Source: Tissierella creatinini (GTDB lineage Bacteria; Bacillota; Clostridia; Tissierellales; Tissierellaceae). From it: 64,000 nt of DNA. The DNA is taken from positions 1 through 64,000 of the forward strand of contig SUSS01000010.1 in NCBI GenBank assembly GCA_005046945.1. Direction: 5' to 3'. Both the position numbers and the translations under genes were made by a program. Under the pieces are notes generated by a model, which saw only the letters and a list, made by a program, of their open reading frames with translations, had not been told where the DNA came from and did not search any database. Positions 38,017 to 47,135 of the stretch are shown in pieces (the stretch's first letter is position 1; the number at the start of each line of letters is the position of its first letter).

Positions 38017-38025
38017 TGATATAAT
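38017..38025 (+). promoter_or_regulatory. Extended -10 promoter of rodA
   Basis: TG-A-TATAAT (TG at 38017-38018, box 38020-38025) lies 58 bases before the start codon. No good -35 is present, as usual for extended -10 promoters. A small hairpin AAGACT...AGTCTT follows in the leader. Confidence 0.5.
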
Positions 38026-38082
38026 TAATAAGACTGAAAAAAGTCTTGGTATATTATTTATTAATTAGAAAAGGGAAATAGG

Positions 38083-39195
38083 ATGTTCAACTTAAAAAGG
38101 AAATCATTTAAGAAATTTGATTTTGTTTTACTTACTACGGTCATACTCTTATGCATATATGGAATTATAGTGCTATCATCTGCAACACTAAGCTATGATA
38201 ACTCCCGAAATGTACAAACCCAAACTATATCAACTATAATAGGTTTTGTAGCTATATTGTTACTTATTCTATTGGACTATCATTTACTTGCTAAGCTATA
38301 CATACCCATATATGTAATTTGCATTGGTCTTCTCATTGCTGTACTAATTGCAGGAACCGGAGATGAGCAATGGGGAGCAAAATCCTGGCTATATATTGGA
38401 AGTTTCGGATTCCAACCTTCGGAATTTGTTAAGATTGGTCTGATTATATCCTTAGCCAAGTTTATTGATAAGAATAAAGAAACTATGAATATGCCTTTTA
38501 CACTCCTAAAGATATTAGCATTTGCATTTTTACCCGTAGTCCTTATATTACTTCAACCCGATGCAGGTACAGCAATGGTATTTATATTTTTTATTGCAGC
38601 AATGTTATTTATTGCAGGAGTTAAGTGGAAATATATAGGATCAGCCCTTGTCGCAGGTCTATTGAGTCTTCCTATTCTATGGTTTAGATTAGATGAATTT
38701 CAGAAAAACCGAATATTCAACTTTCTTGATCCAGAAAGAGATACATCAGATACTGGATATCAAGCTATGCAAGGAAAAATTGCTATTGGAAGCGGAAAAA
38801 TATTTGGTAGAGGACTATTCAATGGCTCATATACACAGTACAACTATATACCTGCTAAACAGACAGACTTTATCTTTGCAGTTTTGGTTGAGGAGTTAGG
38901 CTTTATCGGTGGAGCCGGACTAATCTTATTATATTTTGTTATGATCCATAGATTTATAAAGATTGCAAGAAATAGTACTGACCTCTTTGGTTCCCTTATA
39001 TCTGTAGGAATTGCAGCTATGTTTCTGTTTCATATATGGGAAAACATAGGAATGACAATTGGTTTAATGCCTATAACAGGTATTCCTCTTCCCTTCTTTA
39101 GCTACGGAGGAACCTATCAGCTCACAAACCTCATCTGCATAGGAATAGTACTAAGTGTTGGACTTCATAGAGTAGGCCTTACATTTGAAAGCTAA
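38083..39195 (+). CDS. rodA: Rod shape-determining protein RodA (SEDS glycosyltransferase)
   Basis: A 370-residue membrane protein with about 10 helices. SEDS signatures are seen: WLYIGSFGFQPSEFVKIGLI, LQPDAGTAMVF, QTDFIFAVLVEELGFIG and the C-terminal GIPLPFFSYGGTYQLTN. SEDS proteins polymerise lipid II glycan chains; the RodA branch works in cell elongation with a class B PBP. The nearest relatives FtsW/SpoVE share these motifs, but YNYIPAKQTDFIFAVLVEE and the short N terminus favour RodA. It stands alone with its own terminator. Confidence 0.9.
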   Translation: MFNLKRKSFKKFDFVLLTTVILLCIYGIIVLSSATLSYDNSRNVQTQTISTIIGFVAILLLILLDYHLLAKLYIPIYVICIGLLIAVLIAGTGDEQWGAKSWLYIGSFGFQPSEFVKIGLIISLAKFIDKNKETMNMPFTLLKILAFAFLPVVLILLQPDAGTAMVFIFFIAAMLFIAGVKWKYIGSALVAGLLSLPILWFRLDEFQKNRIFNFLDPERDTSDTGYQAMQGKIAIGSGKIFGRGLFNGSYTQYNYIPAKQTDFIFAVLVEELGFIGGAGLILLYFVMIHRFIKIARNSTDLFGSLISVGIAAMFLFHIWENIGMTIGLMPITGIPLPFFSYGGTYQLTNLICIGIVLSVGLHRVGLTFES

Positions 39196-39228
39196 AAACT
39201 CGCTATGAAAAATAGCTAGTTTTTTTAT
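39195..39228 (+). terminator. Terminator after rodA
   Basis: The stem AAAAACT.GCTAT with ATAGC.AGTTTTTTT (one mismatch pair) lies immediately after the rodA stop and ends in seven T. Confidence 0.85.
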
Positions 39229-39249
39229 CTATCTATAATTTTTTAATAA

Positions 39250-39353
39250 GTACCTTGTATTATAAGATAGCGTATGATATGTTGTAGCTAGGGATATTTG
39301 CACCTAAAATGGGTAAATGTATCATGTAAGGCAATTGCTTCCGATACTTAAAG
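39250..39353 (+). repeat. Interspersed repeat, copy C
   Basis: The 3' 25 bases (39329-39353) are identical to copy A, including GGCAATTGCTTCCGATACTT. The 5' part, GTACCTTGTATTATAAGAT and following GCGTAT, resembles the interior of copy B (GTACTTATTAATAATAAAGA then GGTGTAT). The element runs straight into the ribosome binding site of the PadR gene. Confidence 0.7.
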
Positions 39354-39364
39354 GAGAGAGGCTA

Positions 39365-39682
39365 ATGAATATACAATTTAAAAAGGGTGTGTTGGAGCTA
39401 TGTGTTCTTTCCCTCCTAGACAGAAAGGATTTTTACGGTTATGAGCTTGTTGAGAAGATTTCTAAATTTGTCAACATTTCAGAGGGTACCATCTACCCCC
39501 TATTACGAAGATTTAGAAGCGAAGGTTATGTTACAACATATTTAGAAGAATCACAGGAAGGTCCTCCGCGAAAATATTATTCCATTACAAATCAAGGCAA
39601 AGAGGCATATGAGAAGTTGAAATTAGAGTGGGAAAGCTTTATTGATGGTGTTAACAATATTTTGAGGGGTGAATTAATATGA
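39365..39682 (+). CDS. PadR family transcriptional regulator
   Basis: A 105-residue PadR winged helix. [21 protein letters not shown], the recognition helix [18 protein letters not shown], and the wing [13 protein letters not shown] are standard. The frame extends to 39317, but GGAGAGAGG before the ATG at 39365 and the family N terminus fix the start. Its stop overlaps the next gene by 4 bases. It probably represses its own operon; the leader holds repeat copy C. Confidence 0.92.
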   Translation: MNIQFKKGVLELCVLSLLDRKDFYGYELVEKISKFVNISEGTIYPLLRRFRSEGYVTTYLEESQEGPPRKYYSITNQGKEAYEKLKLEWESFIDGVNNILRGELI

Positions 39683-40242
39683 AGAAGATAGAATATCTAA
39701 ACCATTTGAAAACAAACCTTCAAGGATTACCTAATGAAGAAATCAATGATATATTATCGGATTATGAGGAGCATTTCCAAATAGGAATATCCAAAGGAAA
39801 AACTGAGGAGGAAATCTCTCATGAACTGGGAGACCCAAAAGAAATAGCAGCAGGTTACAAGCTCAATTTAAAATCGAATCAGCCTAGTGATGAAAGCACC
39901 ACTACAACTACAAATGATAATACAAAGAGATTCCTAGTAGCCTTGTTATTAATAATTGTAAATGTAATGGTATTATCTGCACCTGTAATGGCTTTATTGG
40001 GGATACTTGTAGGTCTATTCGGTATGGGTATAGGCTTTGCTTTTGGTGGTTTAGGTTTGCTACTAAGACTCCCATTCGTATTAATTGGTAATAGCCCACA
40101 TATTCTTACTAGTCTTGGTCTAGGCTTTGGACTGGGTGCATTAGGTCTATTAGTATTGATATTGGGAGCTGTTATAGTCAAACATCTAATAATTTTGATT
40201 AAAAAATATGTCAAATGGAATATTGAATTGGTCAATAGATAG
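39679..40242 (+). CDS. HAAS/DUF1700 domain membrane protein
   Basis: A 187-residue protein. Residues 1-65 form the HAAS domain ([39 protein letters not shown]), a small helical module that goes with PadR regulators. Then follow a Thr/Asn-rich linker and three to four Gly-rich membrane helices. Presumably a membrane partner of the PadR switch and of the DUF4097 protein encoded next. Confidence 0.88.
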   Translation: MKKIEYLNHLKTNLQGLPNEEINDILSDYEEHFQIGISKGKTEEEISHELGDPKEIAAGYKLNLKSNQPSDESTTTTTNDNTKRFLVALLLIIVNVMVLSAPVMALLGILVGLFGMGIGFAFGGLGLLLRLPFVLIGNSPHILTSLGLGFGLGALGLLVLILGAVIVKHLIILIKKYVKWNIELVNR

Positions 40243-40253
40243 GAGGGGTGAAG

Positions 40254-41318
40254 ATGGAATTAAAAAGGGTTGTTTTAGTCTTAGTTTTGGTAATGCTACT
40301 AGGATTTGGTGTAGGAATTTACTCACTTATATATAATGATGATTTTACTCTTTCTAATCTAGGGCAAATGAACCTTGGTAAAATAGATATAGATTCAGGC
40401 AATTCTAATGTCAAGGTTGGTATAGATGGAATCGAAATCCGTGATGGGGATAATCAAGTTATAGTAAACTGGGGCGGAGTTAAGGTAACTGATGGTGAAA
40501 ACGAAGTAGTAGTAGGACCTGGAGAGATAGGTATAAAAGATAGCACCAAAAAACAGGGCTTTGGCTGGAACTGGTTCAATATGGGCAACCAAATTGATGA
40601 AACAATCAACGAAGAAAAATTCGAGTCCCTTACAGGAATTGATGATATTTCAATCTCTTCAGCCTTTGTTGATATAAAAGTTGTTCCCGAGGCCAGAGAA
40701 GACATTAGGATTAAATACTCCGGAAGACTCAAAGCAAATGTTATTCCTGAGCTTAAGACCGAAAGTAATGGTTCAAAGTTAAATATATCTCTTGAAACAA
40801 ATAGCCTTAGCTATATAGTAACAGACTCCACAACCATACTTCAAGTATTCATTCCTATGGACTATGAAGGAAATTACAATATTTCCACATCTTCAGGAGA
40901 TATATCTGCAGACAATCTAATAGGTGACAATATTCAAATTTCATCAAACTCAGGGGATCTCACACTAGCTTATATTGAATCAGGTAATATTAAACTTTCT
41001 ACCTCCTCTGGAAATATTAAATCAAAGGAAATCCATGGGTATGTTGAAGCAAATTCTAGTTCGGGAGATTTAAGTTTTAATGTCGATGGGTCAACCGGAA
41101 ATTATAAAGTGAATACAAGCTCAGGTGATGTAAAATTCAATTACGGAACAGACAGTAATTATGAAGTTCGAATTAATACATCTTCCGGTGATTTGAAGTT
41201 ACCGGAGGATGTTATGACAAACATGGATAATATAAATAGCTATGAGTTTAAAATAGGGTCCGGAGAGAAGGATATTATAATTAACACATCTTCAGGGGAT
41301 ATAGATTTCATCCATTAA
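40254..41318 (+). CDS. DUF4097 family beta-strand repeat surface protein
   Basis: A 354-residue protein with an N-terminal membrane helix (VVLVLVLVMLLGFGVGIYSLI) and a large outer part. From about residue 205 it has seven short beta-strand repeats, each carrying TSSGD, NSGD or SSSGD turns about 15-24 residues apart, forming a right-handed beta-helix-like stack. Such proteins are found in envelope-stress operons (LiaX/YvlB type). GGAGGGG precedes the ATG at 40254; an in-frame GTG lies 6 bases earlier. Confidence 0.85.
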   Translation: MELKRVVLVLVLVMLLGFGVGIYSLIYNDDFTLSNLGQMNLGKIDIDSGNSNVKVGIDGIEIRDGDNQVIVNWGGVKVTDGENEVVVGPGEIGIKDSTKKQGFGWNWFNMGNQIDETINEEKFESLTGIDDISISSAFVDIKVVPEAREDIRIKYSGRLKANVIPELKTESNGSKLNISLETNSLSYIVTDSTTILQVFIPMDYEGNYNISTSSGDISADNLIGDNIQISSNSGDLTLAYIESGNIKLSTSSGNIKSKEIHGYVEANSSSGDLSFNVDGSTGNYKVNTSSGDVKFNYGTDSNYEVRINTSSGDLKLPEDVMTNMDNINSYEFKIGSGEKDIIINTSSGDIDFIH

Positions 41319-41348
41319 AGACTTTAAAATATTAAAACATATTTTATC

Positions 41349-41388
41349 AGGTATAGTGCCAATAATTAGCGTTATACCTATTTTTTTA
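41349..41388 (+). terminator. Terminator of the PadR-HAAS-DUF4097 operon
   Basis: AGGTATAGTGC pairs with GCGTTATACCT (11 bp, two G-U pairs) and is followed by eight T with one A. Confidence 0.8.
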
Positions 41389-41460
41389 TGATAAATACCA
41401 ACTTTCACTATTTCCCCATTATTTACCATAAAAGAGTTACAAAAAAGTTACAACTTGTAC

Positions 41461-41489
41461 TTGTATTTGAAGTTGATATTTTGTATACT
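41461..41489 (+). promoter_or_regulatory. Promoter of the NlpC/P60 gene
   Basis: TTGTAT (41461-41466), 17-base spacer, TATACT (41484-41489), 40 bases before the start codon. Confidence 0.65.
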
Positions 41490-41529
41490 AAGAAAGACGG
41501 ATAAAAAAGTCGAGTAAGGGGGTTTTATT

Positions 41530-42555
41530 TTGTTTAACAAAAAGGCCATAAAAGGCACCACTTTGGCACTTGCCTTGTCAGGCATCATGTCATTTACATC
41601 TCTTCCTACATATGCTGTGCTTGGAGAGCAAACACTAAAAAAAGGTATGTCTCACGAAGATGTACAAGTTTTGCAAGAGGAACTAAAAAGCTTTGGATTG
41701 TTTAGCAATGTTAATACTACAACATATTATGGTGATATAACAGAGGAATCTGTAAAAGCATTTCAATTATCACAAGGATTAGAAATTAATGGAATATTCG
41801 ACATTACAACTTATCAAAAATTAATGGCTTTAAAGGCAACTACAATCTCATCTGAAGATAAAGTTAAATCTGTTTCAATTGCACCTAGTGTTAATTCATC
41901 GTCTAAAGGAGCTTTGATATACAACCGACAACTTAAATTAGAGGATAAGGGTTCTGATGTAAAGCAATTACAAGAAGCACTTAAAGGCTTAGGTTTTTTA
42001 ACAATTGATAATACAACAGAATATTTTGGAACGCAGACTCAAGAAGCTTTGAAGGCTTTTCAACAAAGTCAAGAATTAATACCGGATGGAATCGCAGGAC
42101 TTAGAACTTTTGAATCTATAAATAGAGTATTAGCCGGCAAAGGCATTGCTCTTCCAGAGGTTAGCAGAAGTGCAGAGCGTTCAAGAGCTGCAAATATTAT
42201 AGAAACAGGCAAGAAGTATTTAGGCGTTAGATATGTTTTCGGAGGCACTTCTCCAAAAGGATTTGATTGCTCAGGCTTTACTTCATATGTATTCAAACAA
42301 AATGGAATTACACTTCCACGTGCAACTGATGGACAAGCTACTGTAGGCACAAAGGTAAGCAAGTCCGACTTACAAGCGGGAGATTTAGTAATATTCAGCA
42401 ACACATATAAAAGAGGCCCAAGCCATGTTGGAATTTACATAGGAAATGATCAATTTATTCATGCTAGCTCAACCCGTTCAGGAGGAGTAATCATATCCGA
42501 TATAAACTCATCCTACTATACAAATCACTTCTCCTACGGAAGAAGAGTCCTTTAA
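41530..42555 (+). CDS. Secreted NlpC/P60 endopeptidase with two peptidoglycan-binding domains
   Basis: A 341-residue cell-wall hydrolase. A signal peptide (cleavage near PTYA) is followed by two PG_binding_1 domains (MSHEDVQVLQEELKSFGLF, GSDVKQLQEALKGLGFLT) and a C-terminal NlpC/P60 domain with the catalytic Cys in FDCSGFTSYVF and His in GPSHVGIYIGND. It cuts peptide stems in peptidoglycan. The start codon is TTG, placed 7 bases behind AAGGGGG; no ATG fits. Confidence 0.95.
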   Translation: MFNKKAIKGTTLALALSGIMSFTSLPTYAVLGEQTLKKGMSHEDVQVLQEELKSFGLFSNVNTTTYYGDITEESVKAFQLSQGLEINGIFDITTYQKLMALKATTISSEDKVKSVSIAPSVNSSSKGALIYNRQLKLEDKGSDVKQLQEALKGLGFLTIDNTTEYFGTQTQEALKAFQQSQELIPDGIAGLRTFESINRVLAGKGIALPEVSRSAERSRAANIIETGKKYLGVRYVFGGTSPKGFDCSGFTSYVFKQNGITLPRATDGQATVGTKVSKSDLQAGDLVIFSNTYKRGPSHVGIYIGNDQFIHASSTRSGGVIISDINSSYYTNHFSYGRRVL

Positions 42556-42594
42556 TCTAGGACAAGCATTGAAACTAAATTAATTGATAAAAAC

Positions 42595-42633
42595 AAGGAC
42601 ATTTTGGATAATTCCAAAATGTCCTTATTTTTT
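42595..42633 (+). terminator. Convergent terminator between NlpC/P60 and tdk genes
   Basis: A perfect 14-bp stem (AAGGACATTTTGGA with its complement), 4-base loop, then ATTTTTT. It overlaps the tdk stop codon and serves the plus strand best. Confidence 0.85.
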
Positions 42634-43245
42634 CAAGTCTTCAAAGGAAACTTGATTTTTATTTACAATGGCTTCCTCTATCCGCTTTTCTTCTAAGAAA
42701 CACTTTCTGCATAAGGGTTCATATTCCTTAGACGCTCCAATAACTACTCTTTCTCTATCCTTAGTTTTTCTGTGGCTTACCCATGCATCTGTACCACATT
42801 TAACACAAACAGCATGATGCTTTGTAAGATAATCTGCTAAAGGCATAAGCTCCTTAACCACTTCGAAAGGTTGTCCAGAAAAATCTATATCCAAACCCGC
42901 TAAAACAATAGTAATCTCCTTCTCAAGAAGGGCTCTAATCCCACTTACTATATTTTCAATACCTCCATCAAGAAATTGTACCTCATCTATTGCAACAACA
43001 TCTGGATTGTTCTCATTACATAATTTAATTATTTCCCCAATATCCTTTATCAGTGTTGCCTCAAGAGATGTTTTATCATGAGTGATAATCTCAGAAGTAT
43101 TATTTCTGGTATCTAAAACCGGTTTAAATGCCAATGTAGTATAGCCTGCTATTTTAAATCTCTTAACATCCTTTTCTAAACTAGATGTCTTGCCTGAGAA
43201 CATTGATCCTGTATGAATAATTAACTTCCCTTTATATTGATGCAA
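42625..43245 (-). CDS. tdk: Thymidine kinase
   Basis: A 206-residue type II thymidine kinase of the salvage pathway. P-loop HTGSMFSGKTSSLE, Asp motif VVAIDEVQFLDGG, and zinc ligands in CVKCGTDAW and CRKC. The start codon is TTG at 43245 after AAGGGGG. It is transcribed alone, toward the NlpC gene. Confidence 0.95.
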   Translation of the reverse strand: MHQYKGKLIIHTGSMFSGKTSSLEKDVKRFKIAGYTTLAFKPVLDTRNNTSEIITHDKTSLEATLIKDIGEIIKLCNENNPDVVAIDEVQFLDGGIENIVSGIRALLEKEITIVLAGLDIDFSGQPFEVVKELMPLADYLTKHHAVCVKCGTDAWVSHRKTKDRERVVIGASKEYEPLCRKCFLEEKRIEEAIVNKNQVSFEDLKK

Positions 43246-43287
43246 AAATTATACCCCCTTATATACCTAGTCAAAGATGCCCACCTC

Positions 43288-43316
43288 ATTATAACATTTT
43301 ATACCTTATTATGCAC
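43288..43316 (-). promoter_or_regulatory. Extended -10 promoter of tdk
   Basis: Minus strand TG-T-TATAAT (box 43288-43293) with a poor -35 (GTGCAT, 43311-43316) at 17-base spacing. Confidence 0.5.
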
Positions 43317-43384
43317 TCTACTTCTTCACAATTGTATATTATATTGAATAGAATAGAATATGAAATTAAAACGGGAGTGATAGT

Positions 43385-44164
43385 ATGCCTAAGAGAATTG
43401 TTGTTGAATTAGAAGATATTAATATGGTTTATCATACATTAGAAAATGAGACTCTTGCTATAAAAAATCTATCCCTACAAATGCATGAAGGTGAAATAAT
43501 AGGAATAGTAGGACCAAGCGGTTGTGGAAAATCCACACTACTATCCCTTATTTCAGGTCTAATTAAACCAACTTCAGGAAGAGTTATAGTAAATGGAGAA
43601 TTGGTAACCAAGCCTTTAAGAAACATAGGCTATATGTTTCAAAAAGATCAACTATTCGACTGGAGAAACATACTAAATAACGTTACTATAGGTTTACAGA
43701 TTCAAGGAAAGTTAAATGAACAAACCCTTCTTGAAGCTAAGGAACTTTTGAAAAGTTATGGTTTAGAAGAGTTTATGTACTCCTACCCTTATCAACTATC
43801 AGGAGGTATGCGCCAAAGGGTAGCCTTAATAAGAACTCTCCTTTTAAAGCCTGAAATTCTTCTGCTTGATGAGCCATTTTCAGCTCTTGATTATCAAACT
43901 AGATTAGCTATTTCCGATGAAGTGGGATTAATTTTAAGAGAAAATAAAAAGACAGCTATACTGGTTACCCACGATATTGCCGAAGCCATAAGTCTGTGTG
44001 ACAGGATAATAATAATGAGCAAACGCCCAGGTACTATTAAGGATAATATAGAGATAAATCTATCTTGTAATGAAAAAAAAACACCTATTAAGTTAAGAGA
44101 AGCTCCGGAATTCAGACATTATTTCAATAAGATATGGAAGGAGCTCGATATACATGTCCAATAA
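43385..44164 (+). CDS. ABC transporter ATP-binding protein, nitrate/sulfonate/taurine type
   Basis: A 259-residue ATPase with Walker [17 protein letters not shown], signature LSGGMRQRVALIRTLLLKP, Walker B LLLDEPFSALD and the His switch VTHDIAEA. Its closest types are SsuB, TauB and ThiZ. The following permease gene overlaps it by 11 bases. No substrate-binding protein gene is adjacent on either side, so the substrate (sulfonate, pyrimidine precursor or other) is open. Confidence 0.9.
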   Translation: MPKRIVVELEDINMVYHTLENETLAIKNLSLQMHEGEIIGIVGPSGCGKSTLLSLISGLIKPTSGRVIVNGELVTKPLRNIGYMFQKDQLFDWRNILNNVTIGLQIQGKLNEQTLLEAKELLKSYGLEEFMYSYPYQLSGGMRQRVALIRTLLLKPEILLLDEPFSALDYQTRLAISDEVGLILRENKKTAILVTHDIAEAISLCDRIIIMSKRPGTIKDNIEINLSCNEKKTPIKLREAPEFRHYFNKIWKELDIHVQ

Positions 44165-44957
44165 CTATTCCAAAGAACATAAAGATTATATAAGGAACGT
44201 TAAAACTAGAGAAAGAAGAATCCTGTATGCACAGATATTTCTCTTGGCCTTTCTTTTAATAAGCTGGGAAGTGTCCGCTAGGCTTGGCTGGGTTGATACC
44301 TTCATCACAAGTAGCCCATCAGCTATATGGGGTTTATTCACAGACTATGTAGCAAATGGAAATTTGTTTTATCATATAGGAATTTCTCTAGCAGAAACCA
44401 TTGCAGGATTTGTTATTGGTACCATTGCCGGTGTCATAATAGCTACTTGGCTATGGTGGTCAAATTTCCTAGCTAGGGTATTGGATCCATATATAGTCAT
44501 ATTAAACAGCCTACCAAAAACAGCCCTGGCTCCTATTTTTATAATCTTATTCGGTTCAGGTTATAAGGGTATTATCATTACTGCTATATCTGTTTCCATA
44601 GTAGTAACAATTATGAATATGCATATAAGCTTCAAGTCAGTAGATGAAGATAAGCTCAAACTACTGGAAACTTTTGGTGCATCTAAGGTTCAAATTCTCT
44701 TAAATCTAATAATCCCCTCCTCAATACCAGATTTGATCAGCACCCTAAAAGTAAATATTGGACTATCTTGGGTAGGAGTTATAGTAGGAGAATTCTTAGT
44801 ATCTAAGGCAGGCCTTGGCTATCTCATAGTATATGGAATGCAAGTATTCAGATTAGATCTTGTTATGATGAATGTAGCCGCCTTAGGTTTCATTTCTGCA
44901 TTAATGTATAAAATAATTGCTGCATTCGAAAATAAATTTACTAAATGGCAAAAATAA
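44154..44957 (+). CDS. ABC transporter permease, nitrate/sulfonate/taurine type
   Basis: A 267-residue BPD_transp_1 permease with six helices. SWEVSARLGWVDTFITSSPS lies near the N terminus, and the coupling motif is ETFGASKVQILLNLIIPSSI. It pairs with the ATPase encoded just upstream. No riboswitch was recognised before the two genes. The gene is followed by a terminator shared with the opposing cyclophilin gene. Confidence 0.9.
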   Translation: MSNNYSKEHKDYIRNVKTRERRILYAQIFLLAFLLISWEVSARLGWVDTFITSSPSAIWGLFTDYVANGNLFYHIGISLAETIAGFVIGTIAGVIIATWLWWSNFLARVLDPYIVILNSLPKTALAPIFIILFGSGYKGIIITAISVSIVVTIMNMHISFKSVDEDKLKLLETFGASKVQILLNLIIPSSIPDLISTLKVNIGLSWVGVIVGEFLVSKAGLGYLIVYGMQVFRLDLVMMNVAALGFISALMYKIIAAFENKFTKWQK

Positions 44958-44959
44958 TA

Positions 44960-44983
44960 GGGTCTCTAATGAGACCCCTTTTG
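44960..44983. terminator. Bidirectional terminator
   Basis: GGGTCTC-TAAT-GAGACCC, followed by CTTTT on the plus strand and TATTATTTTT on the minus strand. It lies between convergent genes and can serve both. Confidence 0.8.
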
Positions 44984-44984
44984 C

Positions 44985-45692
44985 TTACTTATATTCTAAT
45001 ATTTGAACCTTCTCCATTACAACAGGCTCTAAAGGTTTACTATTTCCATCGGTTTTGACTTTAGCAATCTTATCTACTACTTCCATACCCTCATATACTT
45101 GACCAAATACTGTATGCTTACCGTCAAGCCAAAATGTTCCTCCAAGCTTTTCATAAGCATCCACTATTTCATCCGGATACCCCTTAGAAGCCCCTGCCTG
45201 TCTCATTTGTTTAATGATATCAGCTTCGGTATCAGTCTTTTGCACAATAAAGAACTGACTTCCATTAGTTCCGGGACCTGCATTGGCCATGGATAAGGCC
45301 CCTCTAATATTTCTATAGTCTGCAGAAAATTCATCTTCAAAGGGTGAGCCCCAAATGCTTTCGCCACCTCTTCCGGTTCCTTGTGGGTCCCCACCTTGTA
45401 TCATAAATTCATCCATAACCCTATGAAAGGTTACTCCATCATAATAACCATTCTTTATATGGGTCTTAAAGTTTTCAACAGCCTTTGGGGCTACCTCAGG
45501 AAACAATCTGATTTTAATATCCCCATGATTAGTTTTTATTAAAGCTACTTCTTCTCCTGCCTTAGGTAATTGTAATTGTTCTAATTGCAATTTAGTTCCT
45601 CCTAATTGTTCATTTTTTTGATTTAATTCTTCATTTGTACATCCTGACAATATTATCATAGTTATTGCCAGAATAAAAATCAATTTTTTCAT
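44985..45692 (-). CDS. Cyclophilin-type peptidyl-prolyl isomerase lipoprotein
   Basis: A 235-residue lipoprotein: lipobox ILSG/C at Cys18, a Gln-rich linker, then the cyclophilin domain ([66 protein letters not shown]). It would help fold exported proteins at the outer face of the membrane. The fold is complete, with the active-site FHRV...QGGDP intact. Confidence 0.94.
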   Translation of the reverse strand: MKKLIFILAITMIILSGCTNEELNQKNEQLGGTKLQLEQLQLPKAGEEVALIKTNHGDIKIRLFPEVAPKAVENFKTHIKNGYYDGVTFHRVMDEFMIQGGDPQGTGRGGESIWGSPFEDEFSADYRNIRGALSMANAGPGTNGSQFFIVQKTDTEADIIKQMRQAGASKGYPDEIVDAYEKLGGTFWLDGKHTVFGQVYEGMEVVDKIAKVKTDGNSKPLEPVVMEKVQILEYK

Positions 45693-45712
45693 AAAAAACT
45701 CCTAGATTAAAA

Positions 45713-46396
45713 TCATAGTATATCTTTTCTACTTATCATTTTACCACAATAAATCACATTTGTGACCTCATTAATATCATAAATATCCCTAAAAACACCT
45801 AATAATCGAAGGTTATTAGGTACCTTAACAGACAAATCTAAACTTATCAAATGATTATTATCATCCGAATTATCTTCCTTGACTGTAATTTCCTTAATGC
45901 TAATATGGTAGCTGCCCAATAGTGTGCCTATATCACCTATAAGCCCAGGTCTTTCAACAGCTTGAATTATAATTTTCTTTAATGTGTTCTTGGCTACCTT
46001 TTTTTCCACACTGCTTAGTAAAATAAGGGAAATTAATACTATTACAGCAGTAATTACCCCCCCTAGGTAGAAACCGGCACCTATTGCAAGTCCAATACCT
46101 GCACATACCCAAAGGCTTGCTGCTGTTGTCAGCCCTCTTATATCATTTCCCGTCCTCATAATTGTTCCGGCACCTAGAAATCCAATACCGCTTACTACTT
46201 GAGCAGCAAGTCTTGCCGGATCTCCTTCGCTAAATCCATAAATAGATACCAACATTATCAATGTAGAACCAACACTTACTAGGATATGAGTACGAAGACC
46301 CGCCGGTCTGTTGCTTACCTCTCTCTCGATGCCTATGGAGCCTCCAACTAGAGCCGATAATATAAGCCTTATTAATAATTCTATATTGCTTATCAT
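45713..46396 (-). CDS. MgtC/SapB family membrane protein
   Basis: A 227-residue protein with about five N-terminal helices holding the MgtC signature (LVGGSIGIEREVSNRPAGLRT, GIGFLGAGTIM, RGLTTAASLWVCAGIGLAIG) and a C-terminal ACT-like soluble domain. MgtC proteins relate to magnesium limitation and to membrane energetics; they are not proven magnesium pumps. ATG at 46396 follows GGGTGA. Confidence 0.92.
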   Translation of the reverse strand: MISNIELLIRLILSALVGGSIGIEREVSNRPAGLRTHILVSVGSTLIMLVSIYGFSEGDPARLAAQVVSGIGFLGAGTIMRTGNDIRGLTTAASLWVCAGIGLAIGAGFYLGGVITAVIVLISLILLSSVEKKVAKNTLKKIIIQAVERPGLIGDIGTLLGSYHISIKEITVKEDNSDDNNHLISLDLSVKVPNNLRLLGVFRDIYDINEVTNVIYCGKMISRKDIL

Positions 46397-46455
46397 AAAA
46401 TCACCCAATATAAGTATTTAAGCTCTTAAAAAAACCATCCAATGTAATAGCATAG

Positions 46456-47097
46456 TTAAGCCAGGTGTATAGCTATCCCAAGGAAATGTGTAATACTTGC
46501 TGCTAGAACGAAGAGATGCCAGATTCCATGGTTAAGAGGAATTCTCTTATTGCTATAAAAAATAGTTCCCATAGTATATAAAAGCCCTCCTGCCAGTATC
46601 CAGTAAAAAAAGTTTATTGACGTTGCATTGACGATTGATTTCATTGGGAAAATAGCAAACCAGCCCATAGCAATATATATAATAACTGAAGCTCGCTTGA
46701 ATTTGTCATATTTTCCATAGGTAAGTATTTTAAATAGAACACCCGCTATGGCTATAGCCCATGCTCCAATTAATATGATATTTCTTAAGGCACCATCCAA
46801 TGTAAGAAGAACAATTGGTGTATAAGTACCGGCCATAAATAGAAATATGGAGGAATGGTCAAAAACCCTTAGGGTTTGCTTAACCTTTTCTATGGTAAAA
46901 CTGTGATATAAAGTGGATGATAAAAACATCAAGATAATACATACACCATATATGCTAAACCCAACAATTTCTGATACATTTCGGTCCGTAATTGCTATGA
47001 AAAGTAGTTTTGTCAAGGCTACTATACCAAAGACCACACCTACTCCATGAGTTACGCTATTGAAAATTTCTTCAAACTTACTATATTTCTTAGCCAC
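46456..47097 (-). CDS. Hemolysin III family (YqfA/Hly-III) membrane protein
   Basis: A 213-residue, seven-helix protein of the PAQR/hemolysin-III superfamily with SVTHGVGVVFGIVAL, SSTLYHSF, DHSSIFLFMAGTYTPI and GIWHLFVLAASITHFLGI. The His and Asp residues of the zinc-site motifs are present. Biological role in bacteria is poorly known; the name does not mean this is a toxin. The start codon is GTG behind GAGGAG. Confidence 0.92.
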   Translation of the reverse strand: MAKKYSKFEEIFNSVTHGVGVVFGIVALTKLLFIAITDRNVSEIVGFSIYGVCIILMFLSSTLYHSFTIEKVKQTLRVFDHSSIFLFMAGTYTPIVLLTLDGALRNIILIGAWAIAIAGVLFKILTYGKYDKFKRASVIIYIAMGWFAIFPMKSIVNATSINFFYWILAGGLLYTMGTIFYSNKRIPLNHGIWHLFVLAASITHFLGIAIHLA

Positions 47098-47135
47098 AAT
47101 TTCAACTCCTCTCTAAAACACAACTAAATACAGCA

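Noticed and set aside
43246..43384. TPP riboswitch before the ABC pair
   Set aside because: No CTGAGA or ACCTGATC type core was found in the leader.
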